Below, piece after piece: positions 32,980 through 41,490 of a DNA stretch of 64,000 nucleotides. The notes beneath the pieces are model-generated. The model ran no database searches and was not told where the DNA came from. It saw only the letters and a program-made list of their open reading frames with translations. Position numbers and translations under genes: made by a program. The stretch spans positions 186,001-250,000 of the forward strand of contig NZ_SGXJ01000007.1 in assembly GCF_004216905.1 (NCBI RefSeq). The letters are read 5' to 3'. The first letter of the stretch is position 1. Every line of letters begins with the position of its first letter. The stretch is from Kribbella sp. VKM Ac-2569 (GTDB taxonomy: Bacteria; Actinomycetota; Actinomycetes; Propionibacteriales; Kribbellaceae).

Positions 32980-33867
32980 TCAAGTGATCCGTGCGGACGG
33001 CTGGACTTGGTACGCGACGAGGCGTCGGGTTACCTGGAAACCGTGTCGTAGATAGAGCTGCTGGGCCCGTGTGGGACTCTCGCCGTCGACTGTGAGGCCT
33101 ATCGGGTGTGATCGGGAGTCTCGACAGCGCATCAAGACCGTTGCCAGCAGCGCAGAGCACACGCCGCGCCCACGCCACGACGGGAGGGTGCCGATCGGCC
33201 CTAGTTCGATTCCGCCGCCGCTGTGGTGGAAGCCGAGAACGAATCCTGCGACTTGGCCGTCAGGGGCTATTGCCATGGTGGCGAGATCCGTCGCGAAACT
33301 GTCGCTGCCGACCAGGAGATCCCAGGTTTCGGGCGTCTGTGGTTCAACGAGGCGCTGATCGCGGTACGCGTGTTCATAGGCAGCCTGAAACTCGTCTGAC
33401 GCGACGTCCACCCAACGGCCGAAGCGCAGGGGTGGCGGTAAGTCCAGCTGCCGGTTCGGCCAGGTCGCGTTGTCGTGGACCATGGTCCACAGCGGGTACG
33501 CGCGCTCGAACCGGAGATCGCGGAGCTGATCTGCATCAATCGGGCGCTCGGCAGGCACGGAGATCTGCAGGACGCTCAGGCCGGGCGTCGATTCCGCCAG
33601 TTGCACGAGACGACCGCCGATCGTGCCGAACCGGTCGGAGTCCGAGTCGTGGCGGGTCCACCAGGCGCCGTACCCTCTGCTCCGGCCCTTCGCAGGCGGA
33701 AGAACAGCCACTGCGGCTTCGGTGGCGAGACCTTGGTCAGCGATCTCGACGTACCAGGAGTTGAGGAAGGCCAACGCCTGCTCCGCGCTGAGTTCGGTGT
33801 CAGACGTCCGGCTCGCCAGCTCGGCCACCAGCACAGCGTCGTCGGCAGTCGCCCGGCGCCAGTCCAT
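32980..33867 (-). CDS. GNAT family N-acetyltransferase
   Basis: A 295-residue protein with two GNAT-like halves. The C-terminal half carries the acetyl-CoA motif GIELGPIGTLPSWRGRGVCSALLATVLMRCRDS and the following helix/strand GLTVDGESPTRAQQLYLRHGFQVTRRL, where the GFxxxRR tail is a common GNAT end. The substrate is unknown. The ATG at 33867 starts DWRRATADDAVL; the open frame continues upstream but only as antisense of the next gene. It lies 5 bp after the AbiEi/DUF559 gene and likely shares its transcript. Confidence 0.8.
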   Translation of the reverse strand: MDWRRATADDAVLVAELASRTSDTELSAEQALAFLNSWYVEIADQGLATEAAVAVLPPAKGRSRGYGAWWTRHDSDSDRFGTIGGRLVQLAESTPGLSVLQISVPAERPIDADQLRDLRFERAYPLWTMVHDNATWPNRQLDLPPPLRFGRWVDVASDEFQAAYEHAYRDQRLVEPQTPETWDLLVGSDSFATDLATMAIAPDGQVAGFVLGFHHSGGGIELGPIGTLPSWRGRGVCSALLATVLMRCRDSRSHPIGLTVDGESPTRAQQLYLRHGFQVTRRLVAYQVQPSARIT

Positions 33868-33872
33868 GCCGG

Positions 33873-34736
33873 TCACCACCGCCGCGGCAAGCGCGGTTCC
33901 TGGGATAGGAAGCCGCCTACTGCCAGCTCCAGCGCCGGATAGGAGCCCCACAGGTCTGTTCGGCGTACTGAGATGATGTGCCAGCCCAAGGCGTCCAGTT
34001 CTGTACGGCGGGTCTCGTCGCGGAGCTGTTGCTTCGTACTCGAGTGCCACTCGTCGCTGTCGTACTCGAGGCCGAGCCGCCGCCCGTCGACGGGCCGATC
34101 CGGATACCCGACGTCAAGCCGATACATACGGTCGGGCCCATCCACGCGTACCTGTAGATCCGGCTGCCCGAAACCGGCATCCAGTAGCCGCAACCGCAGC
34201 CAGGACTCCGCCGGCGAGGCAGCGCGATGGTCGGCGTAGCGGATGACGCGGGCGGCCAGAGAGTTGTCGTCTTCGGCGAAGTACGCCGCGGCGGCTGTTC
34301 TGAGGTCGTGGAAGCTGACCACCTTCGCATGGAGCAGTGCATCGACGGCTGAGAGCGCGAACGGGAGCCTGAGGTTCCTGGCGAGCTCGATGGCCGTCGC
34401 GGCCGGAGGGATCACGTTCAGACCCTGCGTCTCGACGAAGGGTTGCTCGACGAAGGTCCAGTGTGGGCTGACCATTGGCTCTGGTCCGAGGGCCGTGGTT
34501 TCGATGCCGTGGAGCCAGGCTGCGGCCCGGCCGCAGATGATCGCGTCGGACGGGACTACGAGTCGCAGGGCGTCGGCGCGGAGGGTGGGGGAGTCGGGTA
34601 CCCGGACGTCGACGTACACGCCTTTCAGGAACTGGCGGATCTCGCCGCGGGCCAGTAGCCAGGCGAGTTTGCGGGGCACCTGGCGGGCGGTGAAGGGGAG
34701 GCCGGCGAAATAGAACGGCTGGTCGTACTCGAACAT
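33873..34736 (-). CDS. AbiEi-antitoxin/DUF559-type protein
   Basis: A 287-residue protein with an N-terminal winged-helix region of the AbiEi type (PFTARQVPRKLAWLLARGEIRQFLKGVYVDVRVPDS, then SDAIICGRAAAWLHGI) and a C-terminal Vsr/DUF559-like nuclease fold (MYRLDVGYPDRPVDGRRLGLEYDSDEWHSSTKQQLRDETRRTELDALGWHIISV). The DUF559 part keeps the acidic residues D and E expected for a PD-(D/E)XK fold. Such genes are abundant in Nocardioidaceae and are annotated as type IV antitoxins, yet no AbiEii toxin gene is adjacent here. Its role is unknown. The start ATG 34736 removes a long unrelated upstream frame. Confidence 0.75.
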   Translation of the reverse strand: MFEYDQPFYFAGLPFTARQVPRKLAWLLARGEIRQFLKGVYVDVRVPDSPTLRADALRLVVPSDAIICGRAAAWLHGIETTALGPEPMVSPHWTFVEQPFVETQGLNVIPPAATAIELARNLRLPFALSAVDALLHAKVVSFHDLRTAAAAYFAEDDNSLAARVIRYADHRAASPAESWLRLRLLDAGFGQPDLQVRVDGPDRMYRLDVGYPDRPVDGRRLGLEYDSDEWHSSTKQQLRDETRRTELDALGWHIISVRRTDLWGSYPALELAVGGFLSQEPRLPRRW

Positions 34737-34792
34737 CCCAGCAGGATGACTGATTCGTCGTTCCGGTGCCGGAAGTTGTCCACAGGGTTCGG

Positions 34793-36019
34793 TCAGCTGA
34801 AGTCGGTGAGGGCGTTTTGGGCTTGGGTTAGCCATTCGCGGCGGGCGGCGATGGCTTCGCGGGCTTCGGTGGCCTTGCGGGTGTTGCCCTGGGCCTCGAA
34901 CTTGCTGGCCTGCTTCTCCAGGTCCGAGATCAGGGACTGGAGCTGCTTGACCGTGGCCTCGGCGCGGGCTCGGGCCTCGGGGTTGCTGCGGTTCCAGACC
35001 TCGTCCTCGGCTGCCTTCACGGCCTGCTCGACGGCGCGCAGCCGACCGTCGATCGCGCGCATCGAGTCCCGCGGGACCTTGCCGATCTGGTCCCAGCGGT
35101 CCAGGTATTCCCGGAGCTGCTCGCGGGCGGTGCGCGCGTCCTCGACCGGCAGGATGGTCTCGATCTCGGCCAGCAGCGCTTCCTTGGCCTGCAGGTTCTG
35201 AACCTGCTCGGCGTTCTCCTCTGCCTGTACGGCGTCCCGCGCACCGAAGAACAGGTCCTGCGCGGCCCGGAAGCGGGCCCACAGCTTGTCGTCCACCTCG
35301 CGCGGTGCCGGCCCGGCGGCCTTCCACTGCCGCATCAGGTCCCGGAAGCGCCCGGAGGTCGGGCCCCATTCGTTCGACGACGCGAGCGTCTCTGCCTCGG
35401 CGGCGAGCCGCTCCTTCACCAGGGCGGCCTCTTCACGCTTGGAGGACAGCTCGGCGAAGTGCTGCTTGCGATGCCGCGTGTACGTCGTACGCGCGGAGGA
35501 GAACCGGTGCCAGAGCTCGTCGTCGCTGGACTTGTCGAGCCGGGGGAGTGCCTTCCACTCGTCGAGCAGTTCGCGCAGCCGGGTCACGCCGTGCCGCCAG
35601 TCGGTGCCGGCCGCGATGGTCTCGGCCTCGGTGGCGATCTTGGTCTTGGAGGAGCGCGCCTCCTCAACCTTGGCGGCCCGCTCGGCCTTCCGGCGTTCAC
35701 GCTGCTGCGCGACCAGGGGGGTGAGAGCCTCGAGGCGGGTCAGCAGGCCGTCCAGGTCGCCGACGGCCTGGGCGTCCTCGATCGAGCCGGTGACTTTCTT
35801 GACCGCGGCGCGGGCGTCGTCCGGGGACACCGTGCCGGCCTGGACCCGCTGTTCCAGCAGCTCCACCTCGAAGGCCAGCGCGTCGTACCGGCGGGTGTAG
35901 AAGGCGAGCGCCTCCTGCGGGTTCGCGTCCGGCCACTGGCCGACCGCCCGTTCACCGTCCTTCGTCCGTACGAAGACCGTTCCGTCCTCGGCTACCCGGC
36001 CCCAGTTCTCTCCGGCCAC
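34793..36019 (-). CDS. DUF349 coiled-coil protein
   Basis: A 408-residue cytoplasmic protein. After an N-terminal beta-like stretch (GENWGRVAEDGTVFVRTKDGERAVGQWPDAN) it has repeated DUF349 units with the consensus W..ALPRLDKSSDDELWHRFSSARTTYTRHRKQHFAELSSK, WKAAGPAPREVDDKLWARFRAAQDLFFGARDA and WDQIGKVPRDSMRAIDGRLRAVEQAVKAAEDEVW, and long coiled coils between them. The function is unknown; it lies next to relA/hisS genes in many actinobacteria. The GTG at 36019 has GGAAGGGG upstream. It diverges from the metallo-hydrolase gene, with 260 bp between. Confidence 0.88.
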   Translation of the reverse strand: MAGENWGRVAEDGTVFVRTKDGERAVGQWPDANPQEALAFYTRRYDALAFEVELLEQRVQAGTVSPDDARAAVKKVTGSIEDAQAVGDLDGLLTRLEALTPLVAQQRERRKAERAAKVEEARSSKTKIATEAETIAAGTDWRHGVTRLRELLDEWKALPRLDKSSDDELWHRFSSARTTYTRHRKQHFAELSSKREEAALVKERLAAEAETLASSNEWGPTSGRFRDLMRQWKAAGPAPREVDDKLWARFRAAQDLFFGARDAVQAEENAEQVQNLQAKEALLAEIETILPVEDARTAREQLREYLDRWDQIGKVPRDSMRAIDGRLRAVEQAVKAAEDEVWNRSNPEARARAEATVKQLQSLISDLEKQASKFEAQGNTRKATEAREAIAARREWLTQAQNALTDFS

Positions 36020-36237
36020 AACTCGCCCCTTCCGGCGGTATGCACTGCGCTCGTGCCCATTCTGGTCAGTCCCCGGTCCAACCGCGCGAACAGGGCCCGC
36101 CTGGGCGCGTCGAGCTACCTTCTCGACGCTCAAGCCTCCGGCGTGCGAAGGCCTATCCCTGAACAATCACAAACTCCCAGCTCAGGCGCAACGGGGTTGC
36201 ATCACAATCCGGTTCGAAGTACGGCGAACGACCCGGG

Positions 36238-36243
36238 TAACCT
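36238..36243 (+). promoter_or_regulatory. candidate -10 TAACCT for the MBL-hisS-aspS genes
   Basis: TAACCT lies 36 nt before the GTG at 36280 within the 260-bp divergent gap. No convincing -35 was found 17 bp upstream. The rest of this gap shows no gene and only a short GTTCG-N8-CGAAC dyad at 36212-36229. Confidence 0.35.
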
Positions 36244-36279
36244 TGGTGGGTCCCGAACCCCGTTCCAGGAAGGTCTGCC

Positions 36280-36969
36280 GTGCTCATCGCCGGGTTCCCC
36301 GCGGGGTCGTGGGGTACGAACTGCTACGTCGTCGCCACCGGCCAGGGCGCGGAATGCATCGTCATCGACCCTGGTCAGGACGCGACCGACGGCGTCGAGC
36401 AGGTGGTCCGGGAGAACAGGCTGAAACCCGTCGCGGTGCTGCTCACGCACGGTCACATCGACCACATGTTCTCGGTGCTCCCGGTCTGCGGGACGTACGA
36501 CGCGACCGCCTGGATCCACCCGGACGACCGGCACCTGCTCGCCGACCCGATGGCCGGGATCAGCCCGGAGACGGCGCGGATGCTGCTCGGCGGCAATCAC
36601 AGCTTTGCCGAGCCCGACGAGGTCGCCGAACTGAAGGACGGACAGGCGCTCGAGTTAGCGGGGCTCCAGTTCACGGTCGACCACACCCCGGGTCACACCC
36701 GCGGGTCGGTCACCTTCACCACGCCGTACGACGGGCCGGAAGAAGTGCCGGCGGTGCTGTTCTCCGGTGACGTGTTGTTCGCCGGGTCGATCGGCCGGAC
36801 GGATCTGCCTGGCGGCGACCATCCGGCGATGCTGCATACGTTGGCCACCAAGATCCTGCCGATGCGCGACGAGATCGTCGTCCTGCCGGGTCATGGTGGC
36901 CAGACCACGATCGGCCGGGAGAAGGCGACCAACCCCTACTTGCAGGACCTGGAGATTCAACCGAAATGA
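36280..36969 (+). CDS. MBL-fold metallo-hydrolase (glyoxalase II-like)
   Basis: A 229-residue cytoplasmic protein of the metallo-beta-lactamase superfamily. Zinc ligands appear as HGHIDH (about 57-62), a distal His in DHTPGHTRGSVTF, Asp in FSGDVLFAGSIGRTDLPGG, and a final His in VLPGHGGQTTIGREKATNPYL. This set and the length fit hydroxyacylglutathione-hydrolase-like enzymes acting on thioesters or similar; the actual substrate is unclear because actinobacteria use mycothiol. Its TGA overlaps the hisS start (ATGA), and the pair is conserved in actinobacteria. Confidence 0.9.
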   Translation: MLIAGFPAGSWGTNCYVVATGQGAECIVIDPGQDATDGVEQVVRENRLKPVAVLLTHGHIDHMFSVLPVCGTYDATAWIHPDDRHLLADPMAGISPETARMLLGGNHSFAEPDEVAELKDGQALELAGLQFTVDHTPGHTRGSVTFTTPYDGPEEVPAVLFSGDVLFAGSIGRTDLPGGDHPAMLHTLATKILPMRDEIVVLPGHGGQTTIGREKATNPYLQDLEIQPK

Positions 36970-38297
36970 GTAAGGTGACCCCGCTCAGCGGGTTCCCGGA
37001 GTTCTTGCCCAGTGACCGGATCGTCGAGCTGCAGTTCCTCGACGTGATCCGGGAGACGTTCGAGCTGCACGGTTTCGCGTCGATCGAGACCCGTGCGGTC
37101 GAGCCGGTCGAGCGGCTGTCCAACCAGGGCGAGGACGCCGACAAGGAGATCTACGGCGTACGGCGGCTCGCGGCCGGCGCCGACGAGGACGCGGCCCTCG
37201 GCCTGCACTTCGACCTGACCGTGCCGTTCGCCCGCTACGTGCTGGAGCACAGCGGCAAGCTGGTGTTCCCGTTCCGGCGCTACCAGATCCAGAAGGTGTG
37301 GCGCGGTGAGCGGCCGCAGGAGGGCCGGTACCGCGAGTTCACCCAGGCGGACATCGACATCATCGACAGTGGCGAACTGCCGTTCCACTACGAGGTCGAG
37401 CTGCCGCTGGTGATCGCGGACGCGCTGCGCAAGCTGCCGGTGCCGGAATTCGTCATCAAGGTCAACAACCGCAAGATCCCCGAGGGTTTCTACCGCGGTC
37501 TCGGCCTGGACGACGTGACCACGGTGCTGCGGATCGTCGACAAGATCGACAAGATCGGCCCGGAGAAGGTCGTCGAGCGGCTGATCGAGGCGGGTGCGAC
37601 CGACAAGCAGGCCCGGCTCGCGGTGCAGCTCGCCGACATCTCGAGCACGGACACGTCGTTCGCGGACCAGGTGCGCGCGTTGGGTGTCGAGCACCCGACG
37701 CTGGAGGAAGGGCTGGAGCAGCTCAGCCAGGTGATGGCCGCGGCGGCCGAGCACGCTCCGGGACTGCTGATGGCCGACCTGCGGATCGCGCGTGGGCTCG
37801 ATTACTACACGGGCGCCGTCTACGAGATCTACCTGGTGGGCCAGGAGTCGTTCGGTTCGGTCGGTGGCGGTGGTCGGTACGACGCGCTCGCCTCCGACGG
37901 CAAGACGACGTACCCAGGTGTCGGGATCTCGGTCGGTGTGTCCCGCCTCGTGCACCGGCTGGTGAGCCAGGGTCTGCTCACCGCGTCCCGGCGTACGCCA
38001 ACGGCTGTGTTGATCGCGCTGAACTCGGAGGACGATCGGGCCGAGGCGATGCGGACGGCGATTCAGCTGCGGTCCCGCGGGATTGCGGTGGAGGTGGCGC
38101 CGGCCGCGGCCAAGTTCGGGAAGCAGATCAAGTTCGCCGATCGCCGCGGGATTCCGTTCGTCTGGTTCAGCACCGAGAACGGGCCCGAGGTGAAGGACAT
38201 CCGCAGCGGTGAGCAGGTGCCCGCGGATGCGGCCAACTGGACCCCGCCGGCCCAAGATCTACGTCCAAGCATCAACACGCAAGAGGAGAACTCGTGA
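36966..38297 (+). CDS. hisS: histidine--tRNA ligase
   Basis: A 443-residue class II synthetase. Motif 2 is seen in FRRYQIQKVWRGERPQEGRYREFTQADIDII, the histidine-specific HisA-type motif as RGLDYYTGAVYE (about residue 277), and motif 3 as GSVGGGGRYDAL with GVGISVGVSRL. The C-terminal anticodon-binding domain (PTAVLIALNSEDDRAEAMRTAIQLRSRGIAVEV) is present. It overlaps the MBL gene by 4 bp at the start and aspS by 4 bp at the end (GTGA), so all three share a transcript. The order hisS-aspS is common in bacteria. Confidence 0.95.
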   Translation: MSKVTPLSGFPEFLPSDRIVELQFLDVIRETFELHGFASIETRAVEPVERLSNQGEDADKEIYGVRRLAAGADEDAALGLHFDLTVPFARYVLEHSGKLVFPFRRYQIQKVWRGERPQEGRYREFTQADIDIIDSGELPFHYEVELPLVIADALRKLPVPEFVIKVNNRKIPEGFYRGLGLDDVTTVLRIVDKIDKIGPEKVVERLIEAGATDKQARLAVQLADISSTDTSFADQVRALGVEHPTLEEGLEQLSQVMAAAAEHAPGLLMADLRIARGLDYYTGAVYEIYLVGQESFGSVGGGGRYDALASDGKTTYPGVGISVGVSRLVHRLVSQGLLTASRRTPTAVLIALNSEDDRAEAMRTAIQLRSRGIAVEVAPAAAKFGKQIKFADRRGIPFVWFSTENGPEVKDIRSGEQVPADAANWTPPAQDLRPSINTQEENS

Positions 38298-40069
38298 TCC
38301 GTACCCATTCCGCAGGCTCGTTGCGTGCCGAGCACGCCGGGCAGACGGTGATTCTGGCGGGCTGGGTGGCGCGGCGACGCGATCACGGCGGCGTGGCGTT
38401 CATCGACCTGCGCGACTCGACCGGCACCGTCCAGGTCGTGATCCGCGACGAGGACGCCGCGCACGGCCTGCGTTCGGAGTACTGCCTGAAGATCGTCGGC
38501 GAGGTCTCGCCGCGCCCGGAGGGCAACGCGAACCCGAACCTGCCGACGGGCGAGATCGAGGTCATCGCGCAAGAGGTCGAGGTGCTGAACGAGGCCGCGC
38601 CGCTGCCGTTCCCGGTCGAGGAGCACCACGCGACGCCGGTGAACGAGGAGATCCGGCTCAAGTACCGGTACCTCGACCTGCGCCGCCAGGGCCCGGGCTC
38701 GGCGCTGCGTCTGCGCAGCGAGGTGAACAAGGCCGCCCGTGAGGTGCTGTCGAAGCACGACTTCGTCGAGCTCGAGACGCCGACGCTGACCAAGTCGACG
38801 CCGGAGGGCGCCCGCGACTTCCTGGTCCCGGCCCGCCTGCAGCCGGGCAGCTGGTACGCGCTGCCGCAGTCGCCGCAGCTGTTCAAGCAGCTGCTGATGG
38901 TGGCCGGTATGGAGCGGTACTACCAGATCGCCCGCTGCTACCGCGACGAGGACTTCCGCGCCGACCGGCAGCCCGAGTTCACCCAGCTGGACATCGAGAT
39001 GAGCTTCGTCGACCAGGACGACATCATCGCGCTGTCCGAGGAGATCCTCACCGCGCTCTGGAAGCTCGTCGGGTACGACGTGCAGACGCCGATCCCGCGG
39101 ATGACGTACGGCGAGGCAATGGCGCGGTTCGGCTCCGACAAGCCGGATCTGCGGATGGGCCTCGAGCTCGTCGAGTGCACGGAGTACTTCAAGGACACGC
39201 CGTTCCGCGTGTTCCAGGCGCCGTACGTCGGTGCTGTTGTGATGCCGGGTGGCGCTGACCAGCCGCGCAAGCAGCTGGACGCGTGGCAGGAGTGGGCCAA
39301 GCAGCGAGGCGCTCGCGGATTGGCCTACGTGCTGGTCGGTCAGGACGGCGAGCTCGCCGGGCCGGTCGCGAAGAACCTGTCCGAGGAGGAGCGCGCGGGC
39401 ATCGCCGACCACGTCGGCGCGAAGCCGGGTGACTGCATCTTCTTCGCTGCGGGTCCGGTGAAGACGTCGCGGGCGCTGCTCGGTGCGGCCCGGCTGGAGA
39501 TCGGCCGTCGCGGCGGTCTGATCGACGAGTCGGCGTGGTCGTTCGTGTGGGTCGTGGACGCGCCGCTGTTCGAGCCGGCCGACGACGCGACCGCCGCGGG
39601 CGATGTCGCGGTCGGTTCCGGCGCGTGGACCGCCGTACACCATGCCTTCACGTCGCCGAAGCCGGATTCGCTGGAGACGTTCGACACCGATCCGGGGTCG
39701 GCGCTGGCGTACGCGTACGACATCGTCTGCAACGGCAACGAGATCGGCGGCGGCTCGATCCGTATTCATCGCGAGGACGTGCAGAAGCGGGTCTTCAAGG
39801 TGATGGGCCTGACCGACGAGGAAGCCTCGGAGAAGTTCGGGTTCCTGCTCGACGCGTTCAAGTTCGGTGCGCCGCCGCACGGCGGGATCGCGTTCGGCTG
39901 GGACCGGATCACAGCGCTGCTGGCCGGCACCGAGTCGATCCGCGACGTGATCGCGTTCCCGAAGTCCGGCGGCGGTTTCGACCCGCTGACCGCGGCGCCG
40001 GCGCCGATCACCCCCGAGCAGCGCAAGGAAGCCGGCGTCGACGCGAAGCCGGAGCCCAAGGACAACTAG
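38294..40069 (+). CDS. aspS: aspartate--tRNA ligase, with residues typical of the non-discriminating Asp/Asn type
   Basis: A 591-residue bacterial-type AspRS with an N-terminal OB anticodon domain (GWVARRRDHGGVAFIDLRD), the class II core with RYYQIARCYRDEDFRADRQPEFTQLDIEMSF, a GAD insert, and motif 3 FGWDRITALL. His31 in RRRDHGG and Gly in RPEGNANP replace the Leu and Lys found in E. coli AspRS; these changes are known marks of non-discriminating enzymes that also charge tRNA-Asn with aspartate for later amidation by GatCAB. The specificity is inferred. It starts within the hisS stop (GTGA). Confidence 0.95.
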   Translation: MIRTHSAGSLRAEHAGQTVILAGWVARRRDHGGVAFIDLRDSTGTVQVVIRDEDAAHGLRSEYCLKIVGEVSPRPEGNANPNLPTGEIEVIAQEVEVLNEAAPLPFPVEEHHATPVNEEIRLKYRYLDLRRQGPGSALRLRSEVNKAAREVLSKHDFVELETPTLTKSTPEGARDFLVPARLQPGSWYALPQSPQLFKQLLMVAGMERYYQIARCYRDEDFRADRQPEFTQLDIEMSFVDQDDIIALSEEILTALWKLVGYDVQTPIPRMTYGEAMARFGSDKPDLRMGLELVECTEYFKDTPFRVFQAPYVGAVVMPGGADQPRKQLDAWQEWAKQRGARGLAYVLVGQDGELAGPVAKNLSEEERAGIADHVGAKPGDCIFFAAGPVKTSRALLGAARLEIGRRGGLIDESAWSFVWVVDAPLFEPADDATAAGDVAVGSGAWTAVHHAFTSPKPDSLETFDTDPGSALAYAYDIVCNGNEIGGGSIRIHREDVQKRVFKVMGLTDEEASEKFGFLLDAFKFGAPPHGGIAFGWDRITALLAGTESIRDVIAFPKSGGGFDPLTAAPAPITPEQRKEAGVDAKPEPKDN

Positions 40070-40105
40070 GAAGGTCGATCAAAAGTCAGCGCCAGAACGA
40101 GGAGG

Positions 40106-41374
40106 GTGGGCGTCGACGCCGAGATCGAGCTGAGTGCGGCGGAGGCGCGGGGCGTCGCACTCGGTGCGCAGGGCATGGGCCGACGGCGGCCGGGCGGCCG
40201 GATCGCCGCCGGCCGCCTGCGGCGCGGGATCGAGGATGTCGGTCTGCTGCAGCTGGACTCGGTCAACGTCCTGTGCCGCTCGCATTACCTGCCGCTCTTC
40301 TCCCGGCTCGGCCCCTACCCGCGGGGCATCCTCGACCGACTGGCGTCGCATGCTGACAGCGCCGCCGGATCCGCGACGCGGGCCGGGCGCGACCGCAGCC
40401 TGTTCGAGTACTGGGGACACGAAGCCTCGCTACTGCCGGTCGAACTGCAGCCGCTGTTGCGCTGGCGGATGGCGCGAGCGGAGAAGCTCACCGAGAGACC
40501 TGCCCGCCTCCTGGCCGCGGAGAAGCCCGAGCTGCTCGAGTCGGTTCTGCGCACGGTGCGCGAGCGAGGTCCGATCCGTGCCGCCGAGCTCGCCACGCCG
40601 GTGCGCAAGCCCGGAAACCCTTGGTACAACTGGAGCGAGGGCAAGATCGCGCTCGACTACCTCTTCTTCGCCGGCCGCGTCTGCGCCACGCATCGCGTCC
40701 GCTTCGAGCGCCGTTATGACCTTCCCGAGCGCGTGTTGCCCGCAGCCGTCCTCGACGCCCCGACCCCGCCCGAGGACGAGGCGCAGCGTCAGCTGCTGAT
40801 GATCGCGTCGGCGAGCCTCGGCGTCGCGGCCGAGCCCGACCTCGGTGACTACTTCCGCCTGCCACGGGCGGAGTCCAAGGCGCGCGTGGCCGAGCTGGTC
40901 GAGGCCGGCGCCCTCACCCCGGCCCGAGTCGAAGGCTGGAGCGCACCCGCCTACGTCACCGCGGGGCGGCTCCCAAAGGCCGCGCGCGAAGCGCGCGCCC
41001 TACTGTCGCCCTTCGATCCGCTGGTCTGGTCGCGGCCGCGCACCGAGAGGGTCTTCGGCTTCCGCCATCGGATCGAGCTCTACACGCCGGCGGCCCAGCG
41101 GCTGCACGGTTACTACGTGCTTCCGTTCCTCCTCGGCGACAGCCTGGTGGCGCGGATCGATGTCAAGAGCGACCGCGGTGCGGGTGTCCTGCGGGTGCTC
41201 GGCGCATTCGCCGAGCCGGGGGCTGATACCCGCGCGGTCGCTCTGGAACTGGCGGACGAGCTGCGGCTGCTCGCCGGATGGCTCGAGCTCGAACACGTCT
41301 CGGTGGCGAGGAAAGGCGACCTCGCCGGGAAGCTGGCGAAGGCAGTTACCGCCGGCCGACGGTCAGAGCACTAG
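40106..41374 (+). CDS. YcaQ-family DNA glycosylase (winged helix)
   Basis: A 422-residue DNA-repair protein of the YcaQ/AlkX type, glycosylases that unhook DNA interstrand crosslinks and related adducts. The signature QLDSVNVLCRSHYLPLFSRLG (with catalytic QLD), FEYWGHEASLLPVE and the C-terminal SPFDPLVWSRPRTERVFGFRHRIELYTPAAQRLHGYYVLPFLLGDSLVARIDVKSDR are diagnostic. The GTG at 40106 has its GGAGG immediately upstream, closer than normal, so the start could be misplaced. It lies 36 bp after aspS and is probably cotranscribed. Confidence 0.88.
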   Translation: MGVDAEIELSAAEARGVALGAQGMGRRRPGGRIAAGRLRRGIEDVGLLQLDSVNVLCRSHYLPLFSRLGPYPRGILDRLASHADSAAGSATRAGRDRSLFEYWGHEASLLPVELQPLLRWRMARAEKLTERPARLLAAEKPELLESVLRTVRERGPIRAAELATPVRKPGNPWYNWSEGKIALDYLFFAGRVCATHRVRFERRYDLPERVLPAAVLDAPTPPEDEAQRQLLMIASASLGVAAEPDLGDYFRLPRAESKARVAELVEAGALTPARVEGWSAPAYVTAGRLPKAAREARALLSPFDPLVWSRPRTERVFGFRHRIELYTPAAQRLHGYYVLPFLLGDSLVARIDVKSDRGAGVLRVLGAFAEPGADTRAVALELADELRLLAGWLELEHVSVARKGDLAGKLAKAVTAGRRSEH

Positions 41375-41490
41375 CCCTGGTCGAAAGGGTTGAGCCCTCC
41401 CGGATTGTGGAGGAAACTGGCGGCGTTGTGAGGATGCTTGGTTAGGTTTTCACAGCAACCGCCCCCTCCTACCGCCCCAGGAGTTGTTCA

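Noticed and set aside
36212..36229. GTTCG-N8-CGAAC dyad as a LexA box
   Set aside because: Arms are in the opposite order and the spacer is 8, not 4; it does not fit the SOS consensus.
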